From Candidatus Propionivibrio dominans (GTDB taxonomy: Bacteria > Pseudomonadota > Gammaproteobacteria > Burkholderiales > Rhodocyclaceae): 64,000 nucleotides of DNA. This document shows positions 49,556 to 59,787 of this stretch, one piece after another (the first letter of the stretch is position 1; every line of letters begins with the position of its first letter). Under the pieces are notes generated by a model, which saw only the letters and a program-made list of their open reading frames with translations, made no database searches and was not told where the DNA came from. A program made the position numbers and the translations under genes. The stretch lies in assembly GCA_016709335.1 (NCBI GenBank), contig JADJNC010000064.1:49128-113127 (forward strand). The letters run 5' to 3'.

Positions 49556-50349
49556 GCGACATCCTCAAGAAAATTCTCGCCGTCAAGCACGAGGAAGTGG
49601 CCGCCGCAGCAGCCATCAAGCCGCTGGCACTGGTCCGCGCCGAAGCCGAAGCGCAAACGGCGCCGCGCGATTTCGTCGGCGCCCTGCGTGCCCGGGTCGA
49701 CGCCGGACAAGCCGCGGTCATTGCCGAGATCAAGAAAGCCAGCCCCTCCCGAGGCGTCTTGCGCGCCGACTTCCGTCCGGCTGAAATTGCTGCCGATTAT
49801 GCCGCGCATGGAGCTGCCTGCCTCTCGGTACTCACCGACCGCCAGTTTTTCCAGGGCGCGCCCGAGTACCTGCAAGCGGCTCGCGCCGCCTGTCCCTTGC
49901 CGGTACTGCGCAAGGATTTTCTCGTCGACCCCTATCAGGTCTACGAAGCCCGTGCCATGGGCGCCGACGCCATTCTGCTCATCGCCGCCGCGCTCGACCT
50001 GCCAACAATGCTCGAATTCGAGGCCATCGCCGCGCGCCTGGGCCTGGGCGTTCTCGTCGAAGTGCATAACGGCGCCGAGCTTGAGCTGGCCCTGCAACTC
50101 GACACCCCGCTGATCGGCATCAACAACCGCAACCTGCGCACCTTCGAGGTCAGCCTGCAAACCACCGTTGAACTCCTGCCGCGCATTCCCGTCGGACGCC
50201 TCGTCGTTACCGAAAGCGGCATTCTGGCGCGCAGCGATGTAGACTTGATGCGCCACCACCAGGTGCATGCCTTCCTCGTCGGCGAAGCCTTCATGCGCGC
50301 GCCCAGCCCCGGGCAGGCGCTGGCCGGCCTGTTCTCCATGGCGCCCTGA
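49552..50349 (+). CDS. trpC: Indole-3-glycerol-phosphate synthase
   Basis: 265 residues, monofunctional. TIM-barrel with [13 protein letters not shown] (catalytic Glu, Lys) near residue 62, [25 protein letters not shown], and [13 protein letters not shown]. Makes indole-3-glycerol phosphate. trpF, trpB and trpA are not in the window. Confidence 0.95.
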   Translation: MSDILKKILAVKHEEVAAAAAIKPLALVRAEAEAQTAPRDFVGALRARVDAGQAAVIAEIKKASPSRGVLRADFRPAEIAADYAAHGAACLSVLTDRQFFQGAPEYLQAARAACPLPVLRKDFLVDPYQVYEARAMGADAILLIAAALDLPTMLEFEAIAARLGLGVLVEVHNGAELELALQLDTPLIGINNRNLRTFEVSLQTTVELLPRIPVGRLVVTESGILARSDVDLMRHHQVHAFLVGEAFMRAPSPGQALAGLFSMAP

Positions 50350-50659
50350 GGCTGTTTCCAGCATGGGCTCAATAGCAAAGTCGCAAACCGGGCAGGCGTC
50401 GCCTGTTCTCAGGCCATGGACAACGTGGCGGCGGCTGTTCGGCAGGGCGATACCGATGTGCAATTCCGCAGGACCAACGATTTCTACGAAACAGGGTACA
50501 CAATCAGTCGCTTGACGCTTGCCCCCGGCCTTTGCCTTTGCCATCATTCACTCAGCTTCTCATCCATGAGAGGTGCGGATTGGTGGAGTCTTCAGTCCCA
50601 ACGTACTTTCAACTTATTTTCAACCGCTCCACCGACCTTAAACCTAGAGGAGATTCACA
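50350..50659. other. Intergenic region between trpC and the porin
   Basis: 310 bases. Short open frames exist on both strands, but none resembles a known family. AGAGGAG at 50646-50652 is the ribosome-binding site of the porin signal-peptide frame. No terminator is evident after trpC. Confidence 0.5.
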
Positions 50660-51894
50660 ATGCAAAAGAAATTAATCGTTCTGGCTCTGGCTGGCCTGGC
50701 TTCAAGTGCCGCTTTCGCTCAGACCAACGTCACCATCTACGGTGTAATCGACAATTGAAGCGATCACAATCGTTGGTTATGCCAGCTTCCAACAATTAAG
50801 TAGCCGTGATCCGATCGTTCTGGCTCGTGCGGCGGTCAACCGTTACGCGGTTACCGATCAAGGTTACCGGCGGCGACCAGAAGGCCTACGGTTTATATTC
50901 CGGCGGTCTGTCGGGTTCGCGTCTTGGCTTCAAGGGTGAAGAAGCGCTGGGCAACGGCCTCAAGGCGATCTTCGTCTACGAGTTCGGCAATCTCGATCCT
51001 TCGACCCAGAACAACAATATCGGCCAAAGCCGTAATTCCTATGTCGGTCTGAGTGGCGGCTTTGGTACAATTATAGCTGATCGTCTCAATTCGCCAGATT
51101 ACACCTTCGCTGAAGCTTACAATCCGATACCGGATGCTACCTTCTCGTCGCAACAAAACATTTCCGGCAATAACAGCATGACCATTATTGCCGACAATGC
51201 AGATCGCCTGAATAACACCGTGGCCTACATTTCGCCGAATTTCAGTGGTTTCACTGGCAAGATTGCCTATGCCTTCGGCGAGCAAACCACGGGATCCAAT
51301 GTACCAGGTGCCTTTGATTCGGCCCAAGGCGTCCTGGGTCTTGGTCTTGATTATGCCAATGGCCCGCTGGCTGTCGGCCTCGCTTACCATAACATCAGTA
51401 ACACCGGCGGCACCCCGAATACAGTGGGTGCTCGTGACTTTGACCAGTGGGAATTGGCGATTGGCGGTTCTTACGATTTCAAGATCGTCAAGCTGTTTGC
51501 TTCGTGGCAGAATCTGAATCAGGATAATTTCCGTACTACCCTGAACGCGACTAATGGACAGGTTCTTACAGCTCTGGCCAACGGTGGCAGCGTTGATGGC
51601 AACCTCTGGAACATCGCTGGCAGAATCCCGGTGGGTGCCAACGGCGCGATCAATCTTGCTTACAGCCAATACTACAACAACATTTCCGGACCCAATAATG
51701 ATCAACGGGTCTCGAACTACGGTATTGACTACGAGTACAGCTTCTCCAAGCGTACCACGGCTTATGTCGGCTTGAACTACATGGACAACGGTAACAACAC
51801 GTCTTACGGTTACGGTGCGACTACTGCAAACGTCAAACCGACTGACGACAACAGTGCCTATCTGCTGGGCGCTGGCATTCGTCACACCTTCTAA
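50660..51894 (+). pseudogene. Gram-negative porin, disrupted near the N-terminus
   Basis: ATG 50660 starts a signal peptide (MQKKLIVLALAGLASSAAFA) and mature start QTNVTIYGVIDN, then TGA at 50756-50758. The expected continuation, VGYASFQQ, lies in another frame (about 50772-50795), and the long barrel part from VTGGDQKAYGLYSGG (about 50863) to the terminal Phe at 51891-51893 lies in a third. At least two indels separate an otherwise full porin of the betaproteobacterial porin_4 type, with FKGEEALGNGLKAIFVYEFG in part and AYLLGAGIRHTF at the end. An intrinsic terminator follows. Either a recent pseudogene or an assembly fault. Confidence 0.78.
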
Positions 51895-51921
51895 TATCGC
51901 CTAAAGGCGTTACTGGAATTG

Positions 51922-51950
51922 AAAACGGGCACTTCGGTGCCCGTTTTTTT
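51922..51950 (+). terminator. Intrinsic terminator after the porin
   Basis: Stem AACGGGCAC/GTGCCCGTT with a TTCG loop, closed by a run of eight T, about 28 bases after the porin stop. Confidence 0.93.
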
Positions 51951-52041
51951 TACTCTCGACAGATTTGAAGGCTAGTATAAAGAGGGCATGGTGACGCAAG
52001 ATAATAATAAAGAGTTGCATCCCACCCCGTCTTATGATGTA

Positions 52042-52057
52042 ATAACTATGTTATAAC
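52042..52057 (+). promoter_or_regulatory. Palindrome upstream of the mazE-like gene, possible operator
   Basis: ATAAC-TAT-GTTAT (52042-52054) overlaps a second perfect palindrome GTTATAAC (52050-52057). It ends 12 bases before the mazE-like ATG, a usual place for autoregulation by AbrB/MazE antitoxins. The AT-rich block may also contain the promoter. Confidence 0.45.
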
Positions 52058-52069
52058 ATGGGAGGTGCC

Positions 52070-52305
52070 ATGAGAACGACACTCAGGAAAATAGGGAACT
52101 CGCACGGTGTGCTGATTCCGGCACCCTTGCTGGCCGAATGTGGTATTACAGATGAAATAGATCTTTATCTTGAAGGTGCAAAAATCGTGATTGAACCCGT
52201 TCGCCTGACGCGTTCGGGGTGGTTTGACGGCTACCGTGCTAAAGTCGATAGCGAAGCCTGGGGGGCTTGTTGCCTGACACGGATAGCGATGAGTGGGAGT
52301 GGTGA
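52070..52305 (+). pseudogene. mazE: MazE-like AbrB-type antitoxin, frameshifted
   Basis: ATG 52070 with GGAGG at 52061-52065. The N-terminus MRTTLRKIGNSHGVLIPAPLL is the swapped-hairpin AbrB fold of MazE. After EAW at the G6 run 52260-52265 the frame goes wrong. One extra G would give GGLLPDTDSDEWEW and a stop at 52303-52305, which is the acidic, Trp-ending tail expected of this antitoxin that blocks the toxin. As read, the frame instead runs on into the toxin's first codons and ends at 52366. Mutation or read error in a homopolymer. Confidence 0.7.
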
Positions 52306-52608
52306 AGTCCACGCGCAAGCCAGGCGTGGCGAGGTCTATTGGTTAACCTGGACCCTACTAAAATGACGCGACCTGCGTTAGTGGTCTCACCAGACGACAT
52401 GAACGCCGCCCTGCCTCGTGTTATCGTGGCGCCTATCACCAGTAAGGGACAAGCTTTGGGTTGCCGCCCTGCCCTCGTGTTCAAGGGCAAATCAGCACGA
52501 ATCCTGTTGGATCAGTTGCGTTGCGTGGACAAGGCAAGACTACTTGGAAAACTCGGTGAGATTGACCCCGCTGTGTGGCATGGCGTGATGATGCAGATGC
52601 TCGATTAA
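52289..52608 (+). pseudogene. mazF: MazF-like mRNA interferase, frameshifted
   Basis: Expected start ATG 52289, inside the mazE end. QARRGEVYW is in one frame; VNLDPTKMTRPALVVSPDD, VIVAPITSKG and RILLDQLRCVDKARL follow in the next, the full remainder of a PemK/MazF toxin. One missing base near 52342 (TGG-TTA) separates them. The segment between DPTK and TRPAL is also about five residues shorter than usual. A TTG at 52339 could start the downstream part alone, but that would lack the first beta strand. Probably inactive as written. Confidence 0.68.
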
Positions 52609-52629
52609 GCAAGAGGAGGAGTGTTTTCT

Positions 52630-53199
52630 ATGGATAAGAATCTTGCCCGGCACGGAATGTCCCCCGCTGAATTTCTTTGTTGGCTCGGTGAGCAGGAACA
52701 CAAGTATGAGTTGGTCGATGGCCAACCGCTGATGATGGCCGGCGCGACGCGCAGGCACCGCAGGATTTCGCTGTCAATGACGACGTTCCTTGACATCCAA
52801 CTGCAAGGGAAGAAATGCCAGGCTTTCAATTCCGACACGATGGTGAAGATACCATCCGCCAATGGGAACTACAGATTTCCCGATCTTGGTGTCGAATGTG
52901 GCGACTTTCGCGATGAAAATTCGCTTGAAGCGAGCGAGCCTGTGCTTGTTGTCGAGGTATTTTCGGAAACAACCGAGGGAACCGACCGTACTCGAAAAGT
53001 TGAGGAATACAAGACCGTTAACACCATTCAGTACATTTTGCTGGTTGACCCGAATATCCCCGAAGTTCTGTTTTATATGAGGGGTGACGACATGAATTGG
53101 ATTTTCGAGGTAAAGATCGGTCTTGACGCTGTGGTTGATATGCCGCAAATTGGAGTCACCTTGCCTTTGCGTATCGTTTATCAGGGCCCGGAGTTTTAG
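52630..53199 (+). CDS. Uma2-family (DUF820) nuclease-like protein
   Basis: 189 residues from the ATG at 52630, 21 bases after the MazF-like frame, with AGGAGG at 52613-52618. Uma2 features: EHKYELVDGQPLMMAGATRRH, RFPDLGVECGDF and EPVLVVEVFSETTEGTD contain the PD-(D/E)XK-type acidic residues; KVEEYKTVNTIQYILLVD follows. Second Uma2 gene in the window, with low similarity to the one at 48929, so not a recent duplicate. Function unknown; its position after a toxin-antitoxin pair suggests an accessory cassette. Confidence 0.85.
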   Translation: MDKNLARHGMSPAEFLCWLGEQEHKYELVDGQPLMMAGATRRHRRISLSMTTFLDIQLQGKKCQAFNSDTMVKIPSANGNYRFPDLGVECGDFRDENSLEASEPVLVVEVFSETTEGTDRTRKVEEYKTVNTIQYILLVDPNIPEVLFYMRGDDMNWIFEVKIGLDAVVDMPQIGVTLPLRIVYQGPEF

Positions 53200-53250
53200 C
53201 CGCGCCCTACGCTGGTCTACCCCCAACGCTAATACCCTCGCGGCGCGCGT

Positions 53251-54363
53251 TCAGCTTAAAACCAGATTGTCGCGGTGGATGATTTCAGCTTCGTCGATGT
53301 AGCCAAGGATGTCTTCAATATCCTGGCTGGCGCGACGGGCGATGCGGCGGGAGTCGCTGCTGCCGTAGTTGATCAGGCCGCGAGCGACTTCGACGCCTTG
53401 GGGCGAGAGGCAGGCGACTGCGGCGCCGCGCTCGAATTCGCCGATAACGTCCACCACGCCGATCGGCAGCAGGCTCTTGCCGGCGCGAAGGGCCTTGACG
53501 GCGCCGGCATCCAGAGTCAGCTTTCCGTTGAGTTGCAGATGGTCGGCGAGCCATTGTTTGCGCGCCTTGAGCGGCTGCGTTCCGGAGATGAGCAGGGTGC
53601 CGATGGATTCGCCGAGTGCCAGGCGCGTCATGACACTGGCTTGATGACCGCTGGCGATGACGGTGTGCGTGCCGCTGCCGGCCGCGCGTTTGGCGGCAAT
53701 GACCTTGGTAATCATGCCACCCTTGCCGTGTTGGGTACCGGCGCCGCCGGCCATGGCTTCGAGCGCCGGGTCACCGGCACTGGCTTCGCTGATCAGCGTG
53801 GCGCTGGCGTCCTGGCGCGGGTCGGCAGTGAATAGTCCCGGCTGGTCGGTGAGGATGATCAGGCAATCGGCATCGACGAGGTTGGCGACCAGTGCGCCCA
53901 GGGTGTCGTTGTCGCCGAACTTGATTTCGTCGGTGATCACCGTGTCGTTCTCGTTGATGATCGGCACCACGCCGAGTTCAAGCAATGTCGTCAGCGTCGA
54001 GCGGGCGTTGAGGTAGCGCTGGCGGTCGGCGAGGTCGTCATGCGTGAGAAGTACCTGCGCGGTATGCAAGCCATGCCGGGCAAAGGCGCTTTCATAGACC
54101 TGTACCAGCCCCATCTGGCCGACGGCGGCGCAGGCCTGCAGTTCATGCACGGCACGCGGTCGTTTGTTCCAGCCCAGGCGCTGCATGCCGCAGGCAATGG
54201 CGCCCGAGGAGACGAGAAGAACCTGCTTGTTGCTTTGCCGCAGTTGGGCGATTTGCCGCGCCCATTCGTCGATGGCCGTCAGATCGAGGCCCTGGCCATT
54301 GTTGGTGACGAGGGCGGAGCCGACCTTGATGACAAATCGTCGGGCCTGGGCAATGCGGGTCAT
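53251..54363 (-). CDS. proB: Glutamate 5-kinase
   Basis: 370 residues from the ATG at 54363, which overlaps the HepT stop by four bases (ATGA); a TTG at 54372 is less likely. Amino-acid-kinase domain: [46 protein letters not shown], and [15 protein letters not shown]-terminal PUA domain (about 280-365) is present, as in E. coli ProB. First step of proline synthesis. Follows obg in many betaproteobacteria, but here a HEPN/MNT pair is between them. Confidence 0.95.
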   Translation of the reverse strand: MTRIAQARRFVIKVGSALVTNNGQGLDLTAIDEWARQIAQLRQSNKQVLLVSSGAIACGMQRLGWNKRPRAVHELQACAAVGQMGLVQVYESAFARHGLHTAQVLLTHDDLADRQRYLNARSTLTTLLELGVVPIINENDTVITDEIKFGDNDTLGALVANLVDADCLIILTDQPGLFTADPRQDASATLISEASAGDPALEAMAGGAGTQHGKGGMITKVIAAKRAAGSGTHTVIASGHQASVMTRLALGESIGTLLISGTQPLKARKQWLADHLQLNGKLTLDAGAVKALRAGKSLLPIGVVDVIGEFERGAAVACLSPQGVEVARGLINYGSSDSRRIARRASQDIEDILGYIDEAEIIHRDNLVLS

Positions 54364-54703
54364 GGTTGCCAATTTTTAAGGATGCTGTTAAGTGTTTTGA
54401 GCAGGCGAGGTATTTCGGTATCGATGATCGCCCAGACCATTTCCGGCTTGATGCTTTGGTATGAGTGGGCCAGCACATTGCGGAAGTCGGCAATGGTTCG
54501 CCAGTCGACTTCGGGATAAAGTGCGCGCAGATTGGCGATACCGGCATCCTTGATGCACTGGCCGACAATTTCAAGATTCCTGAAAATGGCGTCCTGCGTC
54601 TTGCGGTCGCGAAGAAAAACGGCTTCACCTTCGGCAGCATAGTCTGCAATTCGAACAAGGCAGTCGCGTGCGTGTGCAAGAAAAACGTTTGGATCCTTTC
54701 CCT

Positions 54704-54707
<4 letters not shown>
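54360..54707 (-). CDS. hepT: HepT-like HEPN-domain toxin
   Basis: 115 residues. All-helical HEPN (DUF86) fold with the ribonuclease motif RNVLAHSY (Arg-X4-His-X-Tyr) near residue 76 and [15 protein letters not shown] near residue 42. In known pairs the MNT partner adds AMP groups to the Tyr of this motif and silences the RNase. Start overlaps the MNT stop and its own stop overlaps proB, each by four bases, so translation of all three is linked. Confidence 0.88.
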
Positions 54708-56096
<1,389 letters not shown>

Positions 56097-56098
56097 TT

Positions 56099-56128
56099 AA
56101 AAAAGCCCTACCACCAGGATAGGGCTTT
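56099..56128 (-). terminator. Intrinsic terminator between rpmA and obg
   Basis: Read on the minus strand: stem AAAGCCCTA/TAGGGCTTT with a nine-base loop and a T run. It lies 21 bases after the rpmA stop and should reduce obg expression relative to the ribosomal proteins. Confidence 0.88.
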
Positions 56129-56148
56129 GGGGGCGATTTGTTGCGTGC

Positions 56149-56409
56149 TCAGGCCGCAGGGACGATGCTGACCGTACGCCGGCGTTTTTCGCCTTTCAGC
56201 GCGAACTGAACCTGGCCTTCGACCAGGGCGAACAGGGTGTGATCCTTGCCGATGCCGACGTTCTCACCGGGGTGAAAGGCGGTACCCCGCTGGCGAACGA
56301 TGATGTTGCCGGCAATAACCCGCTCCCCGCCATAGCGCTTTACGCCAAGGCGTTTCGATTCCGATTCGCGACCGTTGCGGACACTGCCGCCTGCTTTTTT
56401 GTGTGCCAT
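56149..56409 (-). CDS. rpmA: 50S ribosomal protein L27
   Basis: 86 residues starting [20 protein letters not shown], then [21 protein letters not shown]. The N-terminus reaches the peptidyl-transferase centre. No N-terminal cleavage extension of the Firmicutes type. Nineteen bases after rplU. Confidence 0.97.
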   Translation of the reverse strand: MAHKKAGGSVRNGRESESKRLGVKRYGGERVIAGNIIVRQRGTAFHPGENVGIGKDHTLFALVEGQVQFALKGEKRRRTVSIVPAA

Positions 56410-56427
56410 GAGTCAGTTTCCTTTCGC

Positions 56428-56751
56428 TCAGGCCGCGCTGCCGCCGGCAATGGCGTCGACCCGGATCTCGGTGTAGTTTTGACGATGACCCTGATGCTTC
56501 TGGTAATGCTTGCGACGACGCATTTTGAAGATCGTGATCTTGTCGTGGCGGCCTTGTGCAAGCACAGTTGCCTTGACCGAAGCGCCGGTGACGAGAGGAG
56601 CGCCGATGCTTACGGACTCGCCTTCGCCGACCATGAGAATCTGGTCAATGGTGATTTCTGTGCCAACGTCTGCCGGTATCTGTTCTATTTTCAATTTTTC
56701 GCCGGCGACAACGCGATACTGCTTGCCTCCGGTTTTTATGACCGCGTACAT
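56428..56751 (-). CDS. rplU: 50S ribosomal protein L21
   Basis: 107 residues from the ATG at 56751 ([14 protein letters not shown]); an upstream ATG at 56763 adds four residues not found in the family. Ends in the usual [20 protein letters not shown] basic stretch, then a short Ala/Gly tail. First gene of rplU-rpmA, preceded by a strong promoter. Confidence 0.97.
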   Translation of the reverse strand: MYAVIKTGGKQYRVVAGEKLKIEQIPADVGTEITIDQILMVGEGESVSIGAPLVTGASVKATVLAQGRHDKITIFKMRRRKHYQKHQGHRQNYTEIRVDAIAGGSAA

Positions 56752-56795
56752 GTTGGACTCCAAGGAACAAGGTAAAGTGAAACGAAGAACCGCGC

Positions 56796-56823
56796 ATTAT
56801 ACGTATTTTTCCGGCCAAGTCAA
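56796..56823 (-). promoter_or_regulatory. Sigma-70 promoter of rplU-rpmA
   Basis: On the minus strand, TTGACT (56823-56818) and TATAAT (56801-56796) are separated by 16 bases, about 45 bases before the rplU start. A perfect -10 and near-perfect -35, as expected for ribosomal protein genes. Confidence 0.82.
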
Positions 56824-56911
56824 AGCCTGACGAGCACTGAAACCTTGTTTGGCTTGACGCAGCGCAGGCCGGCGCCTAAGATTCAAAAGTTTTTTGCCAA
56901 GGCGGGATGCC

Positions 56912-57880
56912 GTGAAACAGGAGCTGCTCTACAAGCTGATCGAATCTGATTTGAAGGCCGTCGATGCCGTGATTCGCTCGCGCCTGCTTTCCGAGGTGGT
57001 GCTGGTGCGGCAGGTCGCCGAGTACATCATCAACGCCGGCGGCAAGCGTCTGCGACCGGCGCTGGTGCTGCTTTGTGCCGGTGCACTGGGCTATCGCGGC
57101 GAGCAGCATCACGAACTTGCCGCCGTGGTCGAGTTCATTCATACGGCCACGCTGTTGCACGATGATGTAGTCGATGAGTCGGATTTGCGGCGCGGGCGTG
57201 AAACAGCCAACGCCCTCTTTGGCAACGCGGCCAGTGTGCTGGTCGGCGACTTTCTCTATTCGCGGGCATTCCAGATGATGGTTGAGGTCGATGACATGCG
57301 AGTCATGCGCGTGCTGTCGGATGCGACCAACATCATTGCCGAGGGCGAAGTGCTGCAGTTGATGAACTGCCACGATGCCGATGTGGATGAGGCGCGTTAC
57401 CTGCAGGTGATTCGTTACAAGACAGCCAAGCTGTTTGAAGCCGCCGCGCAACTCGGCGCCATCATCGGCGGCGCTTCTGCCGAGATCGAGCAGCACCTGG
57501 CTGCTTACGGGATGCATCTCGGAACAGCCTTCCAGCTGATCGACGATGTGCTCGATTATTCGGGTGCCGAGGTAGAGACCGGCAAACATCTGGGCGACGA
57601 TCTGGCCGAGGGCAAACCCACCCTGCCGCTGATTCATGTGCTACATAACGGCACGACCGAACAGGCAGCCTGTGTGCGTCACGCCATCGAGAACGGCGGG
57701 CGCGATGACTTCCCGGCGGTACTGGCAGCCATTCGCGCCACCGGCGCTCTTGAGCATTCGAGAAAATGCGCGCTGGCGGAAGCGAATCTTGCGACGGCTG
57801 CGCTTGAGACGCTGCCAGCTTCCACATACAAGGATTCTTTGCTAGAATTATGCCTCTTCGCTGTTGCTAGGTCCTACTAA
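56912..57880 (+). CDS. ispB: Octaprenyl (polyprenyl) diphosphate synthase
   Basis: 322 residues from the GTG at 56912 (AGGCGGG at 56898-56904); TTG 56894 is an alternative. Trans-prenyltransferase motifs: GGKRLRPAL, first Asp-rich LLHDDVVDES near residue 85, GDFLYSRAF, second Asp-rich LIDDVLDYS near residue 212. Makes the ubiquinone side chain. Divergent from rplU, the conserved arrangement in proteobacteria. Confidence 0.93.
   Translation: MKQELLYKLIESDLKAVDAVIRSRLLSEVVLVRQVAEYIINAGGKRLRPALVLLCAGALGYRGEQHHELAAVVEFIHTATLLHDDVVDESDLRRGRETANALFGNAASVLVGDFLYSRAFQMMVEVDDMRVMRVLSDATNIIAEGEVLQLMNCHDADVDEARYLQVIRYKTAKLFEAAAQLGAIIGGASAEIEQHLAAYGMHLGTAFQLIDDVLDYSGAEVETGKHLGDDLAEGKPTLPLIHVLHNGTTEQAACVRHAIENGGRDDFPAVLAAIRATGALEHSRKCALAEANLATAALETLPASTYKDSLLELCLFAVARSY
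57820..57848 (+). promoter_or_regulatory. Possible tRNA-Pro promoter inside the end of ispB
   Basis: TTCCAC (57820-57825), 17 bases, then TAGAAT (57843-57848), about 50 bases before the mature tRNA 5' end. Plausible but unproven. Confidence 0.4.
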
Positions 57881-57898
57881 CACAGTCGTTGAATCCGT

Positions 57899-57976
<78 letters not shown>

Positions 57977-58094
57977 ATAACCAGGCATTTCGTCGAGGGA
58001 TCAGGTCAAACGGCCCGCTCCCTTTTTTTACGGCCGCAAATCGGCTTGCCTTGGTGCTCGATTCCTTTTCCCTACAAGTCGTGCCCCCTGGCTG

Positions 58095-59216
58095 TTACCG
58101 CCTGGTTCCGGCCAGATAGTGCTTGCGCCAGAACAGCAGGCTGAGCCCCACAGCGATTGCGATCATGGTGCCCCTGGCCCACTAGAATCCTGCGTCCTGG
58201 TGAATAAGGGGAATAAACTCGAAATTCATGCCGAAGATTCCGGCAATCAGGTTCAGCGGCAGAAAGATTGCAGTCAGGGCGGTCAGGGTGCGCATGATGT
58301 CGTTGGTGCGGTGTCCCTGCGCATTGAAATGCATTTGTACGGCGGTCTCGACACTTTGCTCCAGACGACGAACATGGCGCACCACGCGTTCGATATGCTC
58401 CAGCAAGTCACGACTACGGACATTGAGCAGGTCCCGTTCGCGATGCAGTTGCGGCGTTTGCGCCTCCGGCCAGGTTTTGATGGCCTCAATCCAGTCCTGG
58501 ATCGCTGCAAGCTGGTCTTCACAGATCTCGTCAAGGTAATGCAGCGTCAGGCGGGCATCAAGCAGGGCACCCCAGTTATTGAAACGACTCTTCGGGTCGA
58601 GCAGCTTGGACTGCCAATGGTCGAGTTGATGGGTCAGTCCGCGGCGTAATTCCAGAAAGCCGTCAACCATCTGATTGATGATGCGCAACATGAGGTCAGC
58701 CGGGCTGGTTGGAAGGCGGGCACCGGTAGCGCGCGATTCGGCCGAGGCCGAGAGGAGAAGTTTGGCCGCATAGGACTCAAGCACTGAACAGTCGGCGGGA
58801 TGAACCGTCAGCAGAACCTGATCGAACACGGCAAAGCCCACCGGGTTGGTGTCAATCCGCTTGAGGATGGGCGGCCCACCCTTACGGGCGGGTAGTTCCA
58901 TACCGGGGGCGCCGGGCGCCAGGTCGCGCTCACTGCTTCCCGCCGCAAGTCGCCGGAAAACAAGAATATCGTATTGCGAGGTGTAGTCGTAGTGCGAAGG
59001 GATGAAGGTGTTAAGCAGATCCGACAGGTGCAGGTCGACCAGTTGCATGCCACAGACGCTTTGCAAGGTGGCCTGGATCTCGTTTTGCCTTGCCTCCAGT
59101 TCGTTGCGCGAGCAGGCAATCCACAGGTAGCCCTGTTCGGGCAGGGCGTAAGCGGCCGGGTTGTCCAGCGCAGACGTTTCGCTGACACCGCTACTGTGAA
59201 TGGTAAAAATGCGCAT
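58095..59216 (-). pseudogene. CorA/ZntB-family metal transporter, second membrane helix cut by an in-frame TAG
   Basis: ATG at 59216. The cytosolic domain and long stalk helix are intact, as is the first membrane helix with the pore motif GIFGMNFE near residue 328. TAG at 58184-58182 then ends the frame at residue 344. The frame reopens at once as WARGTMIAIAVGLSLLFW and ends RKHYLAGTRR, TAA at 58097-58095, which is the second membrane helix and basic tail of the family. A single change from TGG to TAG explains it. The short product would lack one of the two helices and probably not form a channel. Alone on its strand. Confidence 0.8.
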
Positions 59217-59398
59217 ACGGCATTATGCCGAAATATTCGGGCAGTCAGTCAACATGAACAAGCGAGCAGCCGGCTAGACCGAAAGCGACCAGGAGAAATA
59301 TGCCGCACAACAATCCTTGCCAACGGGAATGCAGAGTTTTTGCCTGGGCAGATCAAGCGTAGCGCCACAAAGAATGCAGCGCCAGAATGAATATTGTC

Positions 59399-59437
59399 TT
59401 TCCTGGTGAACCTTGGTGCCCTTTGTGCCTTGGTGGT
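59399..59437 (-). repeat. Solo copy of the CACCAAG-type inverted repeat
   Basis: 39 bases matching the reverse complement of 46813-46851 at 34 of 39 positions, with the adjoining TTCGC also shared. No partner arm and no GxxExxY gene are found nearby. It lies in the gap between the CorA-like and PP0621-like genes. Confidence 0.75.
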
Positions 59438-59550
59438 TCGCCTTTTGTCGGTTTTCTCGTTCCTCCGATGCACTTCAATTCTTTGCCGGGTATCCCTGTT
59501 GCAGGGTGCTTCTGCTATGCTTTGTCGCTCTACAGAACGGCCGGGCCACC

Positions 59551-59781
59551 ATGAAATACTTGCTCCTTATCGCGTTGTTTTTTGTTGTATTGTGGGCGTT
59601 GCGCAAGGCGCAGTCTTCTCGCCCGGGAGTACAAGCGCCGCCCGCTTCGCGGGTGCCGGAACAGATGGTCAAGTGCGCGCATTGCGGCGTTAACCAGCCA
59701 ATCAGCGAAAGTATTCTGACCCAGGGGCACTACTACTGCTGCGAAGACCATCGGCATCAAGCCGAGTCACGGGATACCTGA
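59551..59781 (+). CDS. PP0621-family small membrane zinc-ribbon protein
   Basis: 76 residues from the ATG at 59551. One N-terminal membrane helix (about 3-17) and a short linker, then a Cys-rich ribbon: CAHCGVNQPISES and GHYYCCEDHRHQ. Function unknown. The order PP0621-pilS-pilR-ampD is common in betaproteobacteria, and pilS starts six bases later. Confidence 0.85.
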   Translation: MKYLLLIALFFVVLWALRKAQSSRPGVQAPPASRVPEQMVKCAHCGVNQPISESILTQGHYYCCEDHRHQAESRDT

Positions 59782-59787
59782 TTCTCC

